Part shown: piece by piece, positions 25,160-33,737 of the stretch | How the letters are laid out: every line of letters starts with the position of its first letter | Numbering within the stretch: position 1 is the first letter of the stretch | Assembly: GCF_025574465.1 (NCBI RefSeq) | Contig: NZ_JAOBPP010000021.1 | Location: 124,001 to 188,000 of the forward strand | Direction of reading: 5' to 3' | DNA: 64,000 nucleotides | From: Kordiimonas aestuarii | GTDB taxonomy: Bacteria > Pseudomonadota > Alphaproteobacteria > Sphingomonadales > Kordiimonadaceae | The notes under the pieces: generated by a model | The model's input: only the letters and a program-made list of their open reading frames with translations | Told to the model about the DNA's origin: nothing | The model's database searches: none | Made by a program: the position numbers and the translations under genes

Positions 25160-27145
25160 TCAGGCGTTTTCAGGCTGGATCGGCTTGAATTGCCGCAACA
25201 ACTTGTAAAGGTCGGACAATTTGGTTGGCTTTGCAAGCACACCGGAAAAACCAACCGCCGTGTATTTGGCAACGTCTTCCTGCGTGACATTCGCCGTCAG
25301 CGCGTATACTGCAACAGTACCATCCATTTCACGAATGCGTTTTGTCGCTGTAATGCCATCTACACCCGGCATTTGAATATCCATGAAAACGAGGTCCGGC
25401 CTGACATCCCGGAATTTTGCCACAGCTTCTTCACCGTCCCGTGCACGCACAATTGTGCAATCCGTGGCTGACATCATGCGGTTGAAAATCATGCTATTAA
25501 TTTCAACATCTTCCGCATGCAGCACCGTCAGTCCGGCCAGATCCGGCGCCATTGTATCAACCTCTGCCTCACCCTGCACTGGCGCGTCATTCGCACGCAG
25601 AGGCAAGTGCACCCGAAACAGCGTCCCCTCTCCCTTTTGGCTATAGACCTGTATCTTGCCTCCGATCAGGTCCACCAGGTTCTTGACAATGACAAGCCCG
25701 AGTCCGGTGCCGCCAAAACGCCGGTTGATAGATGCATCCGCTTGCGTAAATGGCCGGAAAAGCTGGGTAATCTCGTCCTGAGTCATGCCGATACCTTGAT
25801 CGGATATGTCAAACTGCAATGACCGGCGCCGGCCATCCTGCCGGGACATAACCTCAAGCTGTACACGCCCTGCCTCAGTAAACTTCACCGCGTTCGATAC
25901 CAGATTGAGTAATATCTGCCCGATCCGCACTTCATCGCCGATCCAGAAACGGTGCACGTCATCCTGCTTCACCAGTTCAAAGTCTATGCCCTTGTTTTCC
26001 GCACAACTCCTGACATTACTGACAACATAATCAAGCACATCTTCAAGGTCGAAAGCACGATGCTCAATCTCAAGCTGATGGGCTTCGATCTTGGAAAAAT
26101 CCAGTATGTCGTTGATAACAGACATCAAATTCTGCGCCGATGCACACGCGATGTCCAGCAAGTCCCTTTGCTCCGCGTCCAGTTTGCCCTTGTTCAATAA
26201 CTGGATCACTCCGATAACACCGTTCATCGGTGTGCGGATTTCGTGCGACATATGTGCGAGAAATTTCGACTTTTCACGGCTGGCTTCCTCCGCGCGCTGC
26301 TTGGCCTCAAGAAGTTCCTGCTCGTGCTCCTCCTGCCGTTTGATGACCTTGATGGTAAGCGCAAAAAGAACCATTAAAACCGCAAGCACGGCTATGGGCA
26401 TCAGGCGTTTGCCCGTCTGATAATCTGCCCGGGCTGCCACCTGCCATGCACCATAAGGCAGGCGCACGGTTGACTGTGCGGCAGATGATGATGAAAACAG
26501 GGCCGGGTCCCCGAAAATCATGTCACCTTCAGCGCCCATCGCATTTTTGCCGCGCAGCGCAAATTCCGCGCCCTGAACCAGCCCCTCTATACTTTCAAAC
26601 AAGGCTTCAGCGTTAATCACCACGGACACCACACCCCACAGCTCTCCATTATCGGAGCGAAAGATCGGTTGCCGTGCAATAATGCCTTGACCGCCCTGCA
26701 CAAGGCTCAGCGGCCCCGCGAGCACAATCGTGCGCTCATCAACTGCTTTTTGCACCATGGGCATCTGCCCGGACTGAGCCCGAAAATCAAACCCCACGGC
26801 TTTTTCATTCCCCTCAAGCGGGTACATATGGCTGATCACAAAGTCGCGCGCGGCCCCCATGTTGCGGATATGGTTGCGCTGGGTCAGCAGGTCTTTTGCA
26901 AATTTGGCGAACTCTTCCTGCGTGAGCTCCGGTTCCACCGAAATATAGGACTTCAGGCTTGCCGTAAGGGCAAGGTCTTGAACCAGAGCTTCTTCAAGGA
27001 ATGCCCGGTACTGGGCGAGAAGGTCGGTGGAGTGTGCGAGATGCTCCTGCTGTTGTGCTTTCTGAAGCCAATACAACAGGCTCAGCCCTACCAGAAGGAA
27101 GGCCAGACAGACCGAGAGAATGCGCTGTTTGTACTTTTTTGTCAT
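25160..27145 (-). CDS. CHASE-domain hybrid histidine kinase
   Basis: 661 aa. Helix at about 10-30, periplasmic CHASE-like domain (about 60-235; [40 protein letters not shown]), second helix ([18 protein letters not shown]), HisKA ([18 protein letters not shown]), HATPase ([33 protein letters not shown]) and a C-terminal receiver with phospho-Asp in [18 protein letters not shown] domains bind small periplasmic ligands. ATG 27145 is preferred over GTG 27151 and TTG 27148. It converges with the other kinase. Confidence 0.93.
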   Translation of the reverse strand: MTKKYKQRILSVCLAFLLVGLSLLYWLQKAQQQEHLAHSTDLLAQYRAFLEEALVQDLALTASLKSYISVEPELTQEEFAKFAKDLLTQRNHIRNMGAARDFVISHMYPLEGNEKAVGFDFRAQSGQMPMVQKAVDERTIVLAGPLSLVQGGQGIIARQPIFRSDNGELWGVVSVVINAEALFESIEGLVQGAEFALRGKNAMGAEGDMIFGDPALFSSSSAAQSTVRLPYGAWQVAARADYQTGKRLMPIAVLAVLMVLFALTIKVIKRQEEHEQELLEAKQRAEEASREKSKFLAHMSHEIRTPMNGVIGVIQLLNKGKLDAEQRDLLDIACASAQNLMSVINDILDFSKIEAHQLEIEHRAFDLEDVLDYVVSNVRSCAENKGIDFELVKQDDVHRFWIGDEVRIGQILLNLVSNAVKFTEAGRVQLEVMSRQDGRRRSLQFDISDQGIGMTQDEITQLFRPFTQADASINRRFGGTGLGLVIVKNLVDLIGGKIQVYSQKGEGTLFRVHLPLRANDAPVQGEAEVDTMAPDLAGLTVLHAEDVEINSMIFNRMMSATDCTIVRARDGEEAVAKFRDVRPDLVFMDIQMPGVDGITATKRIREMDGTVAVYALTANVTQEDVAKYTAVGFSGVLAKPTKLSDLYKLLRQFKPIQPENA

Positions 27146-27225
27146 CAACACCCAACATTCATGTCCCCGCTGGCCAGATGTTTATACTTGGTATTGAGTT
27201 AATCGGTGGTTAAAGCACCATAAAA

Positions 27226-27263
27226 CAAAGCCACCCTCAGGACCCATGCCGGGGGTGGCTTTG
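27226..27263 (-). terminator. terminator of the GST gene
   Basis: CAAAGCCACCC pairs with GGGTGGCTTTG; on the minus strand the stem is followed by TTTTA. It lies just past the GST stop and before the hybrid kinase promoter region. Confidence 0.85.
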
Positions 27264-27281
27264 CTGGCATCTCTTCAGGTT

Positions 27282-27899
27282 TTAAGCTGCAGCACGGTAT
27301 TCAACACCTTCAGCTGCCAGCGCTTTCGCGAACGAAGGCCATGCTGACACTTCCGCCAACATGCGGCGCACATTGGCCCCCAGCGGGATGTCCACGTCGA
27401 AATAGCCACCCCAGTTGGCATACACAGCCAGCATGATGTCGGCGACCGATAGCTTGTCGCCGGTTACAAACCGGGTTTTCGCCAGCTGTTTATCCACCAG
27501 CGCCCACAGCTTGCCCGCCACTCCTGCGGCCACTTGAAGTGCCTCATGTCTGGATGCCTCGTCACTGATGGCGCGCAGTGAGAAAAACATTTTGCTGTAG
27601 GCCGGATGCATGGTGGCATTGCCAAACAGCAGCCATTCAAGCGCCTTGGCACGGTCCGGGCTGCCCGCTTTTGGCAGTAGGTCAAGATCGTGTTTTTCAA
27701 TCAGATACAGCGCTTGCGCCGCGCCTTCCCGAATTAGTTCATTCCCAATCTTGAGCACCGGCACGGCGCCAAGCGGCGTGATGGTGGAAAAATCCTCAAG
27801 GTCGTTTTTGTTCACCACGTCAAATGGCTGGTCGCTTTCTATCAACAGCGTGTGGATTGCCAGCGAACAGGCGCCGGGGGAATAATAAAGTGTGTACAT
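27282..27899 (-). CDS. glutathione S-transferase
   Basis: 205-aa cytosolic enzyme. Thioredoxin-fold N-terminus YTLYYSPGACSLAIHTLLIE with the Ser/Cys active region of beta-class GSTs, the cis-Pro GAVPVLKIG and REGAAQALYLIE (Glu-Gly/Ala glutathione site), followed by a helical C-terminal domain (GDKLSVADIMLAVY). ATG at 27899 is six bases from GAGGAG; ATG 27902 is only three. Substrate unknown; lies 30 bases downstream of the nitronate monooxygenase on the same strand, probably one transcript. Confidence 0.9.
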   Translation of the reverse strand: MYTLYYSPGACSLAIHTLLIESDQPFDVVNKNDLEDFSTITPLGAVPVLKIGNELIREGAAQALYLIEKHDLDLLPKAGSPDRAKALEWLLFGNATMHPAYSKMFFSLRAISDEASRHEALQVAAGVAGKLWALVDKQLAKTRFVTGDKLSVADIMLAVYANWGGYFDVDIPLGANVRRMLAEVSAWPSFAKALAAEGVEYRAAA

Positions 27900-27929
27900 C
27901 ATTGTCTCCTCTTTGAGCGTCAGGGTCGG

Positions 27930-29006
27930 TTAGTTGGAAAATCGGGCATCAAGGTCGGCCACCAGCGCGGCCACCACATCCGCCGCACGGCGGTGTTTGA
28001 GAAGCGGCGCACCCTGCCCGGCGTAAAAGGAGGCCAGCTCAGGCCGGTCAGCCAGAAGCGCCGCTTTCTTGAGCGGTGTGGTAAACCACGCCTGGAGCGG
28101 GAACGGCAACCGGGCGCCGGGGTGTGCATCAACAGCCTCAACAAACTCATTGGGCATAAAGCGTGCAAGCCGGCCGGTGTATGCACGGGACAAAACCGTC
28201 TCATCCGCCGCCGTACTGAACAGAAGCTCCCGATGCAGGTCGCTGGTATTGGATTCTGCGCAGGCGAGGAACGCGCTGCCAAGCTGCACCGCGTCAGCGC
28301 CCAGCGTGAACGCCGCCGCCACACCGCGTGCGTCACCTATGCCGCCTGCGGCCACCACCGGCAGGCGCACAGCGTCGCGTACCTGCGGCACCAGTGCCAG
28401 CATGCCGACAAGCGAACGCTCCGCGGCCTTGATGAAGGATGGTCGGTGCCCACCCGCTTCAAAGCCGGTGGCCAGCACAATGTCCACGCCCGCGTCTTCA
28501 AGTGCCCTGGCTTCCGCTACCGTCGTGGCCGCGCCCAGGGTCTTGATCCCCGCGTTGCGGCAGCGCGCCAGCACATCTGCCGATGGGATGCCAAAAACAA
28601 AACTGAACACATCGGGCTTTGCTTCAATCAGTGCCTCTATCTGGCCTATGTAATCCTCCACATGGCCTTCAGGCGGCGGCGGGGCCTGCATGCCCAGTTC
28701 ATCGTAATAGGGCCGGAAAAAATCCAGTGCCTCGGCGTACCTCTCAGCCGTCAGGCCTAGCCCGTCCGCGTCCGCGACCGAAACCCACAGGTTGAGCGCA
28801 AAGGGTTTGTCCGTCAGGGTGCGAATCTCGCGGGTGACAGTCCCAATCTCGCCCGGTGTCAGGTTATGGGCACCAAAGGAGCCTAGCCCACCGGCATTGG
28901 ATACGGCTGCCACCAGTTCCGGTGCGGAAAAGCCGCCTCCAAACGGCCCCTGAATGATCGGGTATTTGATGCCAAGGGATTCTGTAACCGGTGTATTGAA
29001 CCACAT
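27930..29006 (-). CDS. nitronate monooxygenase family flavoprotein
   Basis: 358-aa FMN TIM-barrel enzyme. Signature segments: GIKYPIIQGPFGGG, VSNAGGLGSFGAHNLTPGEI, DIVLATGFEAGGHRPS, LPVVAAGGIGDARGVAAAFT, and LGADAVQLGSAFLACAES. Family members oxidise alkyl nitronates or act as NADH:quinone/2-nitropropane dioxygenase-like reductases. Divergent from an HxlR regulator, and followed by a GST, forming a plausible stress-detoxification unit controlled by that regulator (inference). Confidence 0.92.
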   Translation of the reverse strand: MWFNTPVTESLGIKYPIIQGPFGGGFSAPELVAAVSNAGGLGSFGAHNLTPGEIGTVTREIRTLTDKPFALNLWVSVADADGLGLTAERYAEALDFFRPYYDELGMQAPPPPEGHVEDYIGQIEALIEAKPDVFSFVFGIPSADVLARCRNAGIKTLGAATTVAEARALEDAGVDIVLATGFEAGGHRPSFIKAAERSLVGMLALVPQVRDAVRLPVVAAGGIGDARGVAAAFTLGADAVQLGSAFLACAESNTSDLHRELLFSTAADETVLSRAYTGRLARFMPNEFVEAVDAHPGARLPFPLQAWFTTPLKKAALLADRPELASFYAGQGAPLLKHRRAADVVAALVADLDARFSN

Positions 29007-29101
29007 GTTGCCGTGCCTCCTCGCTGGTCAAAGTAAACAAACTTTACGAAACCAGATAACCACGGCATAGTTAGTTTCAAGAAGTAACTGACATTATGAG
29101 G

Positions 29102-29115
29102 TTACCAGTTGGTAA
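29102..29115. promoter_or_regulatory. palindrome between HxlR gene and nitronate monooxygenase
   Basis: TTACC-agtt-GGTAA, with a further AGTTA...TAACT repeat just upstream and GGTAA again downstream (29130-29134). This is the natural place for the HxlR-type operator controlling both divergent genes. Confidence 0.5.
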
Positions 29116-29179
29116 GGACGTGATCATCAGGTAACTCTTTATAAATATTGTGTTTTTATGAAAAGGCTTGCACCACACC

Positions 29180-29530
29180 ATGATCGCACGGCGCAAAAGC
29201 AAGGTCAGCCCCCCACCCTATAGATGCCCGCTGAGCGAATGTATGGCGATCATTGGCGGCACTTGGACCCCAAACATCCTGTGGCACCTGAGCAAAGGGC
29301 CGCGCCGTTTCAGCGAACTGAAAGACGATATCCAGGGTGTATCGGCCAAGGTGTTGACCACGCGGCTCAAACGGCTGGAGGCTGACGGTATTATTCACCG
29401 CAACGTCATGCCCACATCGCCCCCCACAGTGGAATATTCCCTGACCGACCTTGGCGAGGAATTGTTGCCCGCGATCGAGGCTATCGTCGACGTGGGCCAC
29501 CGCATCAAGGAACGACAAAATTCGGCCTGA
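29180..29530 (+). CDS. HxlR/MarR-like winged-helix regulator
   Basis: 116 aa with HxlR hallmarks: CPLSECMAIIGGTWTPNILW, GPRRFSELKDDIQGVSAKVL and LKRLEADGIIHRNVMPTSPP. Conserved Cys near residue 20 is typical of redox-sensing HxlR proteins. Likely represses the divergent monooxygenase-GST pair. The TTG at 29168 directly abuts AAGG; ATG 29180 is taken as start. Confidence 0.9.
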   Translation: MIARRKSKVSPPPYRCPLSECMAIIGGTWTPNILWHLSKGPRRFSELKDDIQGVSAKVLTTRLKRLEADGIIHRNVMPTSPPTVEYSLTDLGEELLPAIEAIVDVGHRIKERQNSA

Positions 29531-29612
29531 GGCCTACACATCAACACATTCATCCCCACATGTGTATGCAACCATAAATAATAACCACGATGCGACAGTG
29601 ATGGGGGAAATC

Positions 29613-30239
29613 ATGAGAACGTCGAAAACCTTCTGGAACAAGGCAGCTGACCGCTATTCAAAATCGGCCATCGCCGATCCGGCCGCATATGAAAAAAAGC
29701 TGGAACTGACCCGCGGCCATTTCACTCCGGAGATGGAGCTGCTGGAGATTGGCTGCGGCACCGGCAGCACCGCGCTTTTGCACGCGCCCCACGTGAAACA
29801 TATTCGCGCCACCGACATTTCCGAGAACATGCTCACCATCGCGCGGGAGAAGGCCGAGGCCACAGGCGTCACCAACATCACCTTCGAATGCGCCTCCGTC
29901 GATGACCTTGAGGTTGCAAATGGCAGTCTCGATATGGTGCTGGCGCTTTCGATATTGCACCTGCTGCCGAACCGGCAGGATGTGATCCGCCGCGCTTACG
30001 CGATGCTCAGGCCCGGCGGGCTTCTCATCACCAGCACCGTATGCCTGAGCGACGGCTATGGCTTTCTCAAGTTTATTCTTCCTGTCGCCCAGTGGCTTGG
30101 GCAGGCGCCCTATGTGGACTTTCTGACTGCAAAACAGCTGGAAGCCGAAGTCAAGGCTGCCGGGTTCGAGATTGAGCATAACTGGCGGCCGGGGCCAAAG
30201 AAAGCCGTGTTCATGGTGCTGAGGAAACCTGCGGCCTGA
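29613..30239 (+). CDS. SAM-dependent methyltransferase, class I
   Basis: 208 aa. Motif I LLEIGCGTGSTALLHA, ATDISENMLTIAREKA, DMVLALSILHLLPNRQDVI and LRPGGLLITSTVCLSD fit ubiquinone/menaquinone-type or small-molecule methyltransferases; the N-terminal FWNKAADRYSKSAIADPAAY is seen in this subgroup. ATG 29613 follows GGGGGA; the longer open frame from 29451 overlaps the regulator and is rejected. Substrate unknown. Confidence 0.9.
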   Translation: MRTSKTFWNKAADRYSKSAIADPAAYEKKLELTRGHFTPEMELLEIGCGTGSTALLHAPHVKHIRATDISENMLTIAREKAEATGVTNITFECASVDDLEVANGSLDMVLALSILHLLPNRQDVIRRAYAMLRPGGLLITSTVCLSDGYGFLKFILPVAQWLGQAPYVDFLTAKQLEAEVKAAGFEIEHNWRPGPKKAVFMVLRKPAA

Positions 30240-30275
30240 TAACATACCGATAGCGATCAAAGCGGGGAAGTGATG

Positions 30276-31412
30276 ATGGCAATCATATTCGGCAAAACCC
30301 TTAAACACATGGTCGGTGCCCTCGCCTTGGGGCTTGCCCTGACAAGCAGTGCTGTAGCGCGGTCTATCACGATCAATGTGGACAGCTCCCTTGCCGAGTA
30401 TCTCATCGGCATGGTGTGTTCGCACAAGCCGGTGAACGCGGAGGCATTGAAGGCCAATCCCGCGCTGCAGAGCCAGATAAAGCACCATTCAAACCTTTCC
30501 GAAACCCGCTCATTCGGTGCCTTCCTCGCAGGACTTGAAGCTGCCTCGGCTTGCACCGTGCCCGCACAGGACCCCTACGCCTTTGGCGATCTTGTGCGGG
30601 AACGCAAAAAGTTCGAAAGCGCGGTCAGCTTCTTCAAAAGCAAGCAGGCCGAAATTGAAAGTTTTGTGCGCGAAAGCCTGAGCGCCTATGCGCCAAAAGA
30701 TCTCAACTATGAGGGCAACCTGGTGCTCTCGGTCGTGGGCAACAAATGCGGCGGCTTCAGCATGGACGGACAGTTTTTCCTGGCGCTGAACTGCCTGCGC
30801 GGCACCTATGAAAGCGAAGAAGAAACCGCCAAGCTGATCGCCGCGCATGAAATTTTCCATGACATGCAGTATGAGTTTTTCTTCCCCTTTGAGGAAGACA
30901 TGGCCCGGGTGAAAACGCTGGATGACGCGTTTGACTATCTGTTCATGAACCTTACCCTTGAAGGCACGGCGGAATTTGTCGCTGACAGCCGCAACGTTAC
31001 CGGCAACGGCATGTTATCGGACTATCTGCGCCGGACCACCCAGGGCGCCAATCATCAGATACCCTATCTTATTCGCCTGTTTGGCTATAGCGCGGAAATG
31101 TTGAAGGACGACGGTAAACTGAAGCAGCGGGTGAAAGACCTCTACAGCCTTGGTTTTGGCGGCAATAATGGCCAGCTGTTTTATTACGTTGGCGCCGCCA
31201 TGGCCCGGCATATCGAAGCCACATATGGCCGCGAAGCGCTGGTGTGCATTATGGCCAAACCACCTGAACAGTTTATGCGCGCTTATAACGCTGCGGCGGT
31301 AAACACCTCGGGCGAAGCCACCCCGCCCCTTGGCGACGCAATGATGACGGCGGCGAACCGGCTGAGCGATACGCGGACCGATGACCAGCTCTATGAGATG
31401 TGTATACAATAA
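30276..31412 (+). CDS. secreted DUF5700-like putative zinc metallopeptidase
   Basis: 378 aa with signal peptide (LALGLALTSSAVA). The HEXXH motif lies in LIAAHEIFHDMQYEF (about residue 197) and a downstream Glu in LEGTAEFVADSRN is a likely third zinc ligand, as in gluzincins. Overall pattern resembles the DUF5700 putative peptidase family; substrate unknown. Start chosen from GGGGAAG; ATG 30273 and GTG 30270 are alternatives. Its TAA is immediately followed by the left att repeat of the island. Confidence 0.75.
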   Translation: MAIIFGKTLKHMVGALALGLALTSSAVARSITINVDSSLAEYLIGMVCSHKPVNAEALKANPALQSQIKHHSNLSETRSFGAFLAGLEAASACTVPAQDPYAFGDLVRERKKFESAVSFFKSKQAEIESFVRESLSAYAPKDLNYEGNLVLSVVGNKCGGFSMDGQFFLALNCLRGTYESEEETAKLIAAHEIFHDMQYEFFFPFEEDMARVKTLDDAFDYLFMNLTLEGTAEFVADSRNVTGNGMLSDYLRRTTQGANHQIPYLIRLFGYSAEMLKDDGKLKQRVKDLYSLGFGGNNGQLFYYVGAAMARHIEATYGREALVCIMAKPPEQFMRAYNAAAVNTSGEATPPLGDAMMTAANRLSDTRTDDQLYEMCIQ

Positions 31413-31427
31413 ATGGTGCCCCCGGTC
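31413..31427. repeat. island left attachment site (att copy)
   Basis: ATGGTGCCCCCGGTC, identical to 50015-50029, where it forms the 3' end of tRNA-Leu. It starts on the base after the DUF5700 stop codon and precedes the integrase by 168 bases. Confidence 0.9.
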
Positions 31428-31594
31428 TGAGGCCTGGGGTTCTTCCCAAAGAGCGATAGATGCCACTAAGCTGTTTCGTTTCAAAAACTTAGCTGTCATC
31501 CGCCAAAATCGAGAGTTAGAGATTCTTCTATGTCCCACCGCGTAATTCGGCGTCAGTGCGCCGCCAATTACGCCACGGATTATAGGAGAATATC

Positions 31595-32569
31595 ATGGCA
31601 ACTTACAGGAAACGCGGAGACACATGGCGCGTCGAAATCCGCAAACAAGGCCACTATCTGTCTGCATCCTTTAGCACAAAAGCCCGCGCGGTGGAATGGG
31701 CCACGCTCAAGGAAGCCGAGATCATGGAGGGGAAACTCACCAAGATTGCAGGTGACATTCTGGTTGGCGATGCTTTCCGGCGCTATGCCGAAGAGGTATC
31801 CCCGCTAAAACGCGGCATGCGCTGGGAGGTTATCAGGCTCACCTCTCTGCAAAAGGATGAATTGGCCAAGGTGCCAATGAAATTCCTGAATACCCAACAC
31901 ATGGCCACGTTCCGGGACAAACGGTTGAAGGAAGTGTCACCGTCAACTGTGAACAGGGAACTGAACCTGATGTCCGCCGTCTTCACGAAGGCACGCAAGG
32001 AATGGCTGTGGCTCCTCAAGAACCCTATCCACGACCTTGACCGCCCCCGCCAGCCACGCCCCCGCGACCGACTGATCTCGCAGGGTGAAATCGACCGGGT
32101 CATACTGGCGCTCGGATACTGCGACCATCGGCCTGTCCGCACCAAGAGCGAACTGGTTGGACTGTTCTTCCTGTTGGCAATCGAGAGCGGTATGCGGCTC
32201 GGTGAGATGTGCAGCATGGATAGTTCGTCCGTTTTCTTGGAAAAGAAATATGTGCAGCTGAGCCGAACCAAGAATGGGGATGATCGACAGGTGCCCCTCT
32301 CGCCTCGTGCGATAGAACTGTGCCAGCAGTATCTCGACACATATTTGCAGGTAGAGTCCCGCGTTGCCTCCGCACTGTTCAGAAAGGCAGTTGCAAAGAC
32401 GGACATTCAGAATCTCCGCTTCCACGATACCCGCCATGAGGCAATTACACGGCTAGCACGCAAGCTGGACGTACTCGCCTTGGCCCGCGTGGTGGGGCAT
32501 CGGGATATCAAAAGCTTGATGATCTACTACAATGAGAGTGCAACGACGCTGGCCGCGAAGTTGGCATAG
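31595..32569 (+). CDS. tyrosine recombinase/integrase
   Basis: 324 aa phage-type integrase. N-terminal SAM-like DNA-binding domain (about residues 55-150) and catalytic domain with Arg in ESGMRLGEM, Lys in SRTKNGDDRQVPLS, HxxR in RFHDTRHEAI, His in VVGHRDIKSL and nucleophilic Tyr in MIYYNES. AGGAG precedes the ATG. It sits just inside the left att site and presumably catalyses integration into tRNA-Leu. No excisionase is adjacent; the AlpA-like gene at the far end may act in that role. Confidence 0.95.
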   Translation: MATYRKRGDTWRVEIRKQGHYLSASFSTKARAVEWATLKEAEIMEGKLTKIAGDILVGDAFRRYAEEVSPLKRGMRWEVIRLTSLQKDELAKVPMKFLNTQHMATFRDKRLKEVSPSTVNRELNLMSAVFTKARKEWLWLLKNPIHDLDRPRQPRPRDRLISQGEIDRVILALGYCDHRPVRTKSELVGLFFLLAIESGMRLGEMCSMDSSSVFLEKKYVQLSRTKNGDDRQVPLSPRAIELCQQYLDTYLQVESRVASALFRKAVAKTDIQNLRFHDTRHEAITRLARKLDVLALARVVGHRDIKSLMIYYNESATTLAAKLA

Positions 32570-32616
32570 TGGCATATACCTAGCAATTGTTGTTGCCTAT
32601 ACCGTTCTTTGAACCT

Positions 32617-32653
32617 CATAGGGAGGACAGTCTTGTCCAACTTCCTCCCTATG
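32617..32653. repeat. long inverted repeat after the integrase
   Basis: CATAGGGAGGA and TCCTCCCTATG, 11-bp perfect arms around 15 bases that contain an alternative GGAC-agtctt-GTCC stem. It lies between the convergent integrase and putative nuclease genes. No T-run, so its role as a terminator is uncertain. Confidence 0.65.
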
Positions 32654-32697
32654 TATGATCCTCAAAGTCGCCATGTGAAGGTTACAATGGATGAGCG

Positions 32698-33210
32698 TCA
32701 GACACTGTATTGTTTCGCCAACTCAAGGCTCTTTTTTGATATACCAATATACCAAGCATTCATCCGCTTATCCCACTTTCGACAAGCGACAAACGTACGC
32801 CAGTCGAATTCATAAACAGCTTCCAAGGTCCAGTCCAATCGCAGCTTAACAACCAGAAGATATTCAAATAGCTGCTTATTTTTGTCTTCTTGGTCAGGAT
32901 AGATCGTTCCGGTCTTCTTTGCATTGCATACTGTTTTTATTGAATAGCGCTCGCCCTTTCTCGAAAGAGCATCAACATTGGCAGTGCCAGTGGCAGCCGG
33001 CGTTAGATTTGGGCAGCCTGGGGTCTTTTTGAAGAAGTCGATGACGAGTTCTTCCCCCATCTGGCCGATCGTAAAAGCTATTCCTCGATCTCGCATTTCA
33101 ACATCAACCGCTGCCCGCAACCTGACAAGATCGGCATCTGCGATACGTGCTAGTCCATTAAGTAGTGATTCCGCGCCATCAACTGACATGCAAACGAGCT
33201 TCCTTTTCAA
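32698..33210 (-). CDS. putative PD-(D/E)xK restriction endonuclease-like protein
   Basis: 170 aa, last gene of the defence cassette. The region IGQMGEELVIDFF, then TGTANVDALSRKGERYSIKTV, has the D-(x)n-x-I-K spacing of PD-(D/E)xK nucleases, with an upstream Glu in the first helix; a Trp-rich C-terminus follows (EFDWRTFVACRKW). Small proteins of this look occur next to C5-cytosine methyltransferases and I suspect a type II enzyme, but this is by eye. TTG 33210 is favoured by GGAGGAAGG six bases upstream; GTG 33234 and ATG 33189 are alternatives. Confidence 0.55.
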   Translation of the reverse strand: MKRKLVCMSVDGAESLLNGLARIADADLVRLRAAVDVEMRDRGIAFTIGQMGEELVIDFFKKTPGCPNLTPAATGTANVDALSRKGERYSIKTVCNAKKTGTIYPDQEDKNKQLFEYLLVVKLRLDWTLEAVYEFDWRTFVACRKWDKRMNAWYIGISKKSLELAKQYSV

Positions 33211-33260
33211 ACTAGTACCTTCCTCCAGCATCACGAGAAGCTAGAGAAGTTTGGGTCCAG

Positions 33261-33737
33261 CTATTGTGCCTGAGGATTCGAGCGAATTTCACTAGCTAAT
33301 CGGGATGTCTCAAATTGCATGAATGTAATGCAGTTATGTATTACATCTTCCATTGGCAGCCTCTCTGCGCCCCTAATCGCACATTCCCATACTGTTAAAA
33401 CCCGCCAGTTTTCTTCATTCAACAACGCTATGACACGCCTATCTCGCTCACGATTTCCGGTGATCTTATTTTCCCAAAATTCTCTGCGTGTTGTCGGCAA
33501 CTTGAACTTATTACAGTCATGACCATGCCAAAAGCATCCATTCACAAACAAACACACTCTATATTTTGGAAACACTAAGTCCGGGCTGCCCGGTAAGTCT
33601 TTCCTATGAAGTCGGAAGCGAAAGCCTCGCGCGTGTAGCTCACGCCTAACCATCAGTTCAAGACGAGTATCTTGTCCCTTAATCCTACGCATATTGAACT
33701 TGCGTTGCTCTGGTGTAAGAACATCAACCACGCTCAC
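33261..33737 (-). CDS. vsr: Vsr very-short-patch DNA mismatch endonuclease
   Basis: 158 aa. Nicks DNA at T:G mismatches made by deamination of 5-methylcytosine. Family features are all present: RKFNMRRIKGQDTRLELMVR, the catalytic Asp in LPGSPDLVFPKYRVCLFVNG, zinc-binding FWHGHDCNKFKLP, and TTRREFWENKITGNRERD. GTG start overlaps the HerA stop (GTGA). Its presence confirms that the upstream methyltransferase makes 5-methylcytosine. Confidence 0.95.
   Translation of the reverse strand: MSVVDVLTPEQRKFNMRRIKGQDTRLELMVRRELHARGFRFRLHRKDLPGSPDLVFPKYRVCLFVNGCFWHGHDCNKFKLPTTRREFWENKITGNRERDRRVIALLNEENWRVLTVWECAIRGAERLPMEDVIHNCITFMQFETSRLASEIRSNPQAQ

Noticed and set aside
27852..28760. 302-codon plus-strand frame
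   Set aside because: Antisense to the nitronate monooxygenase; Arg/His-rich shadow without motifs.
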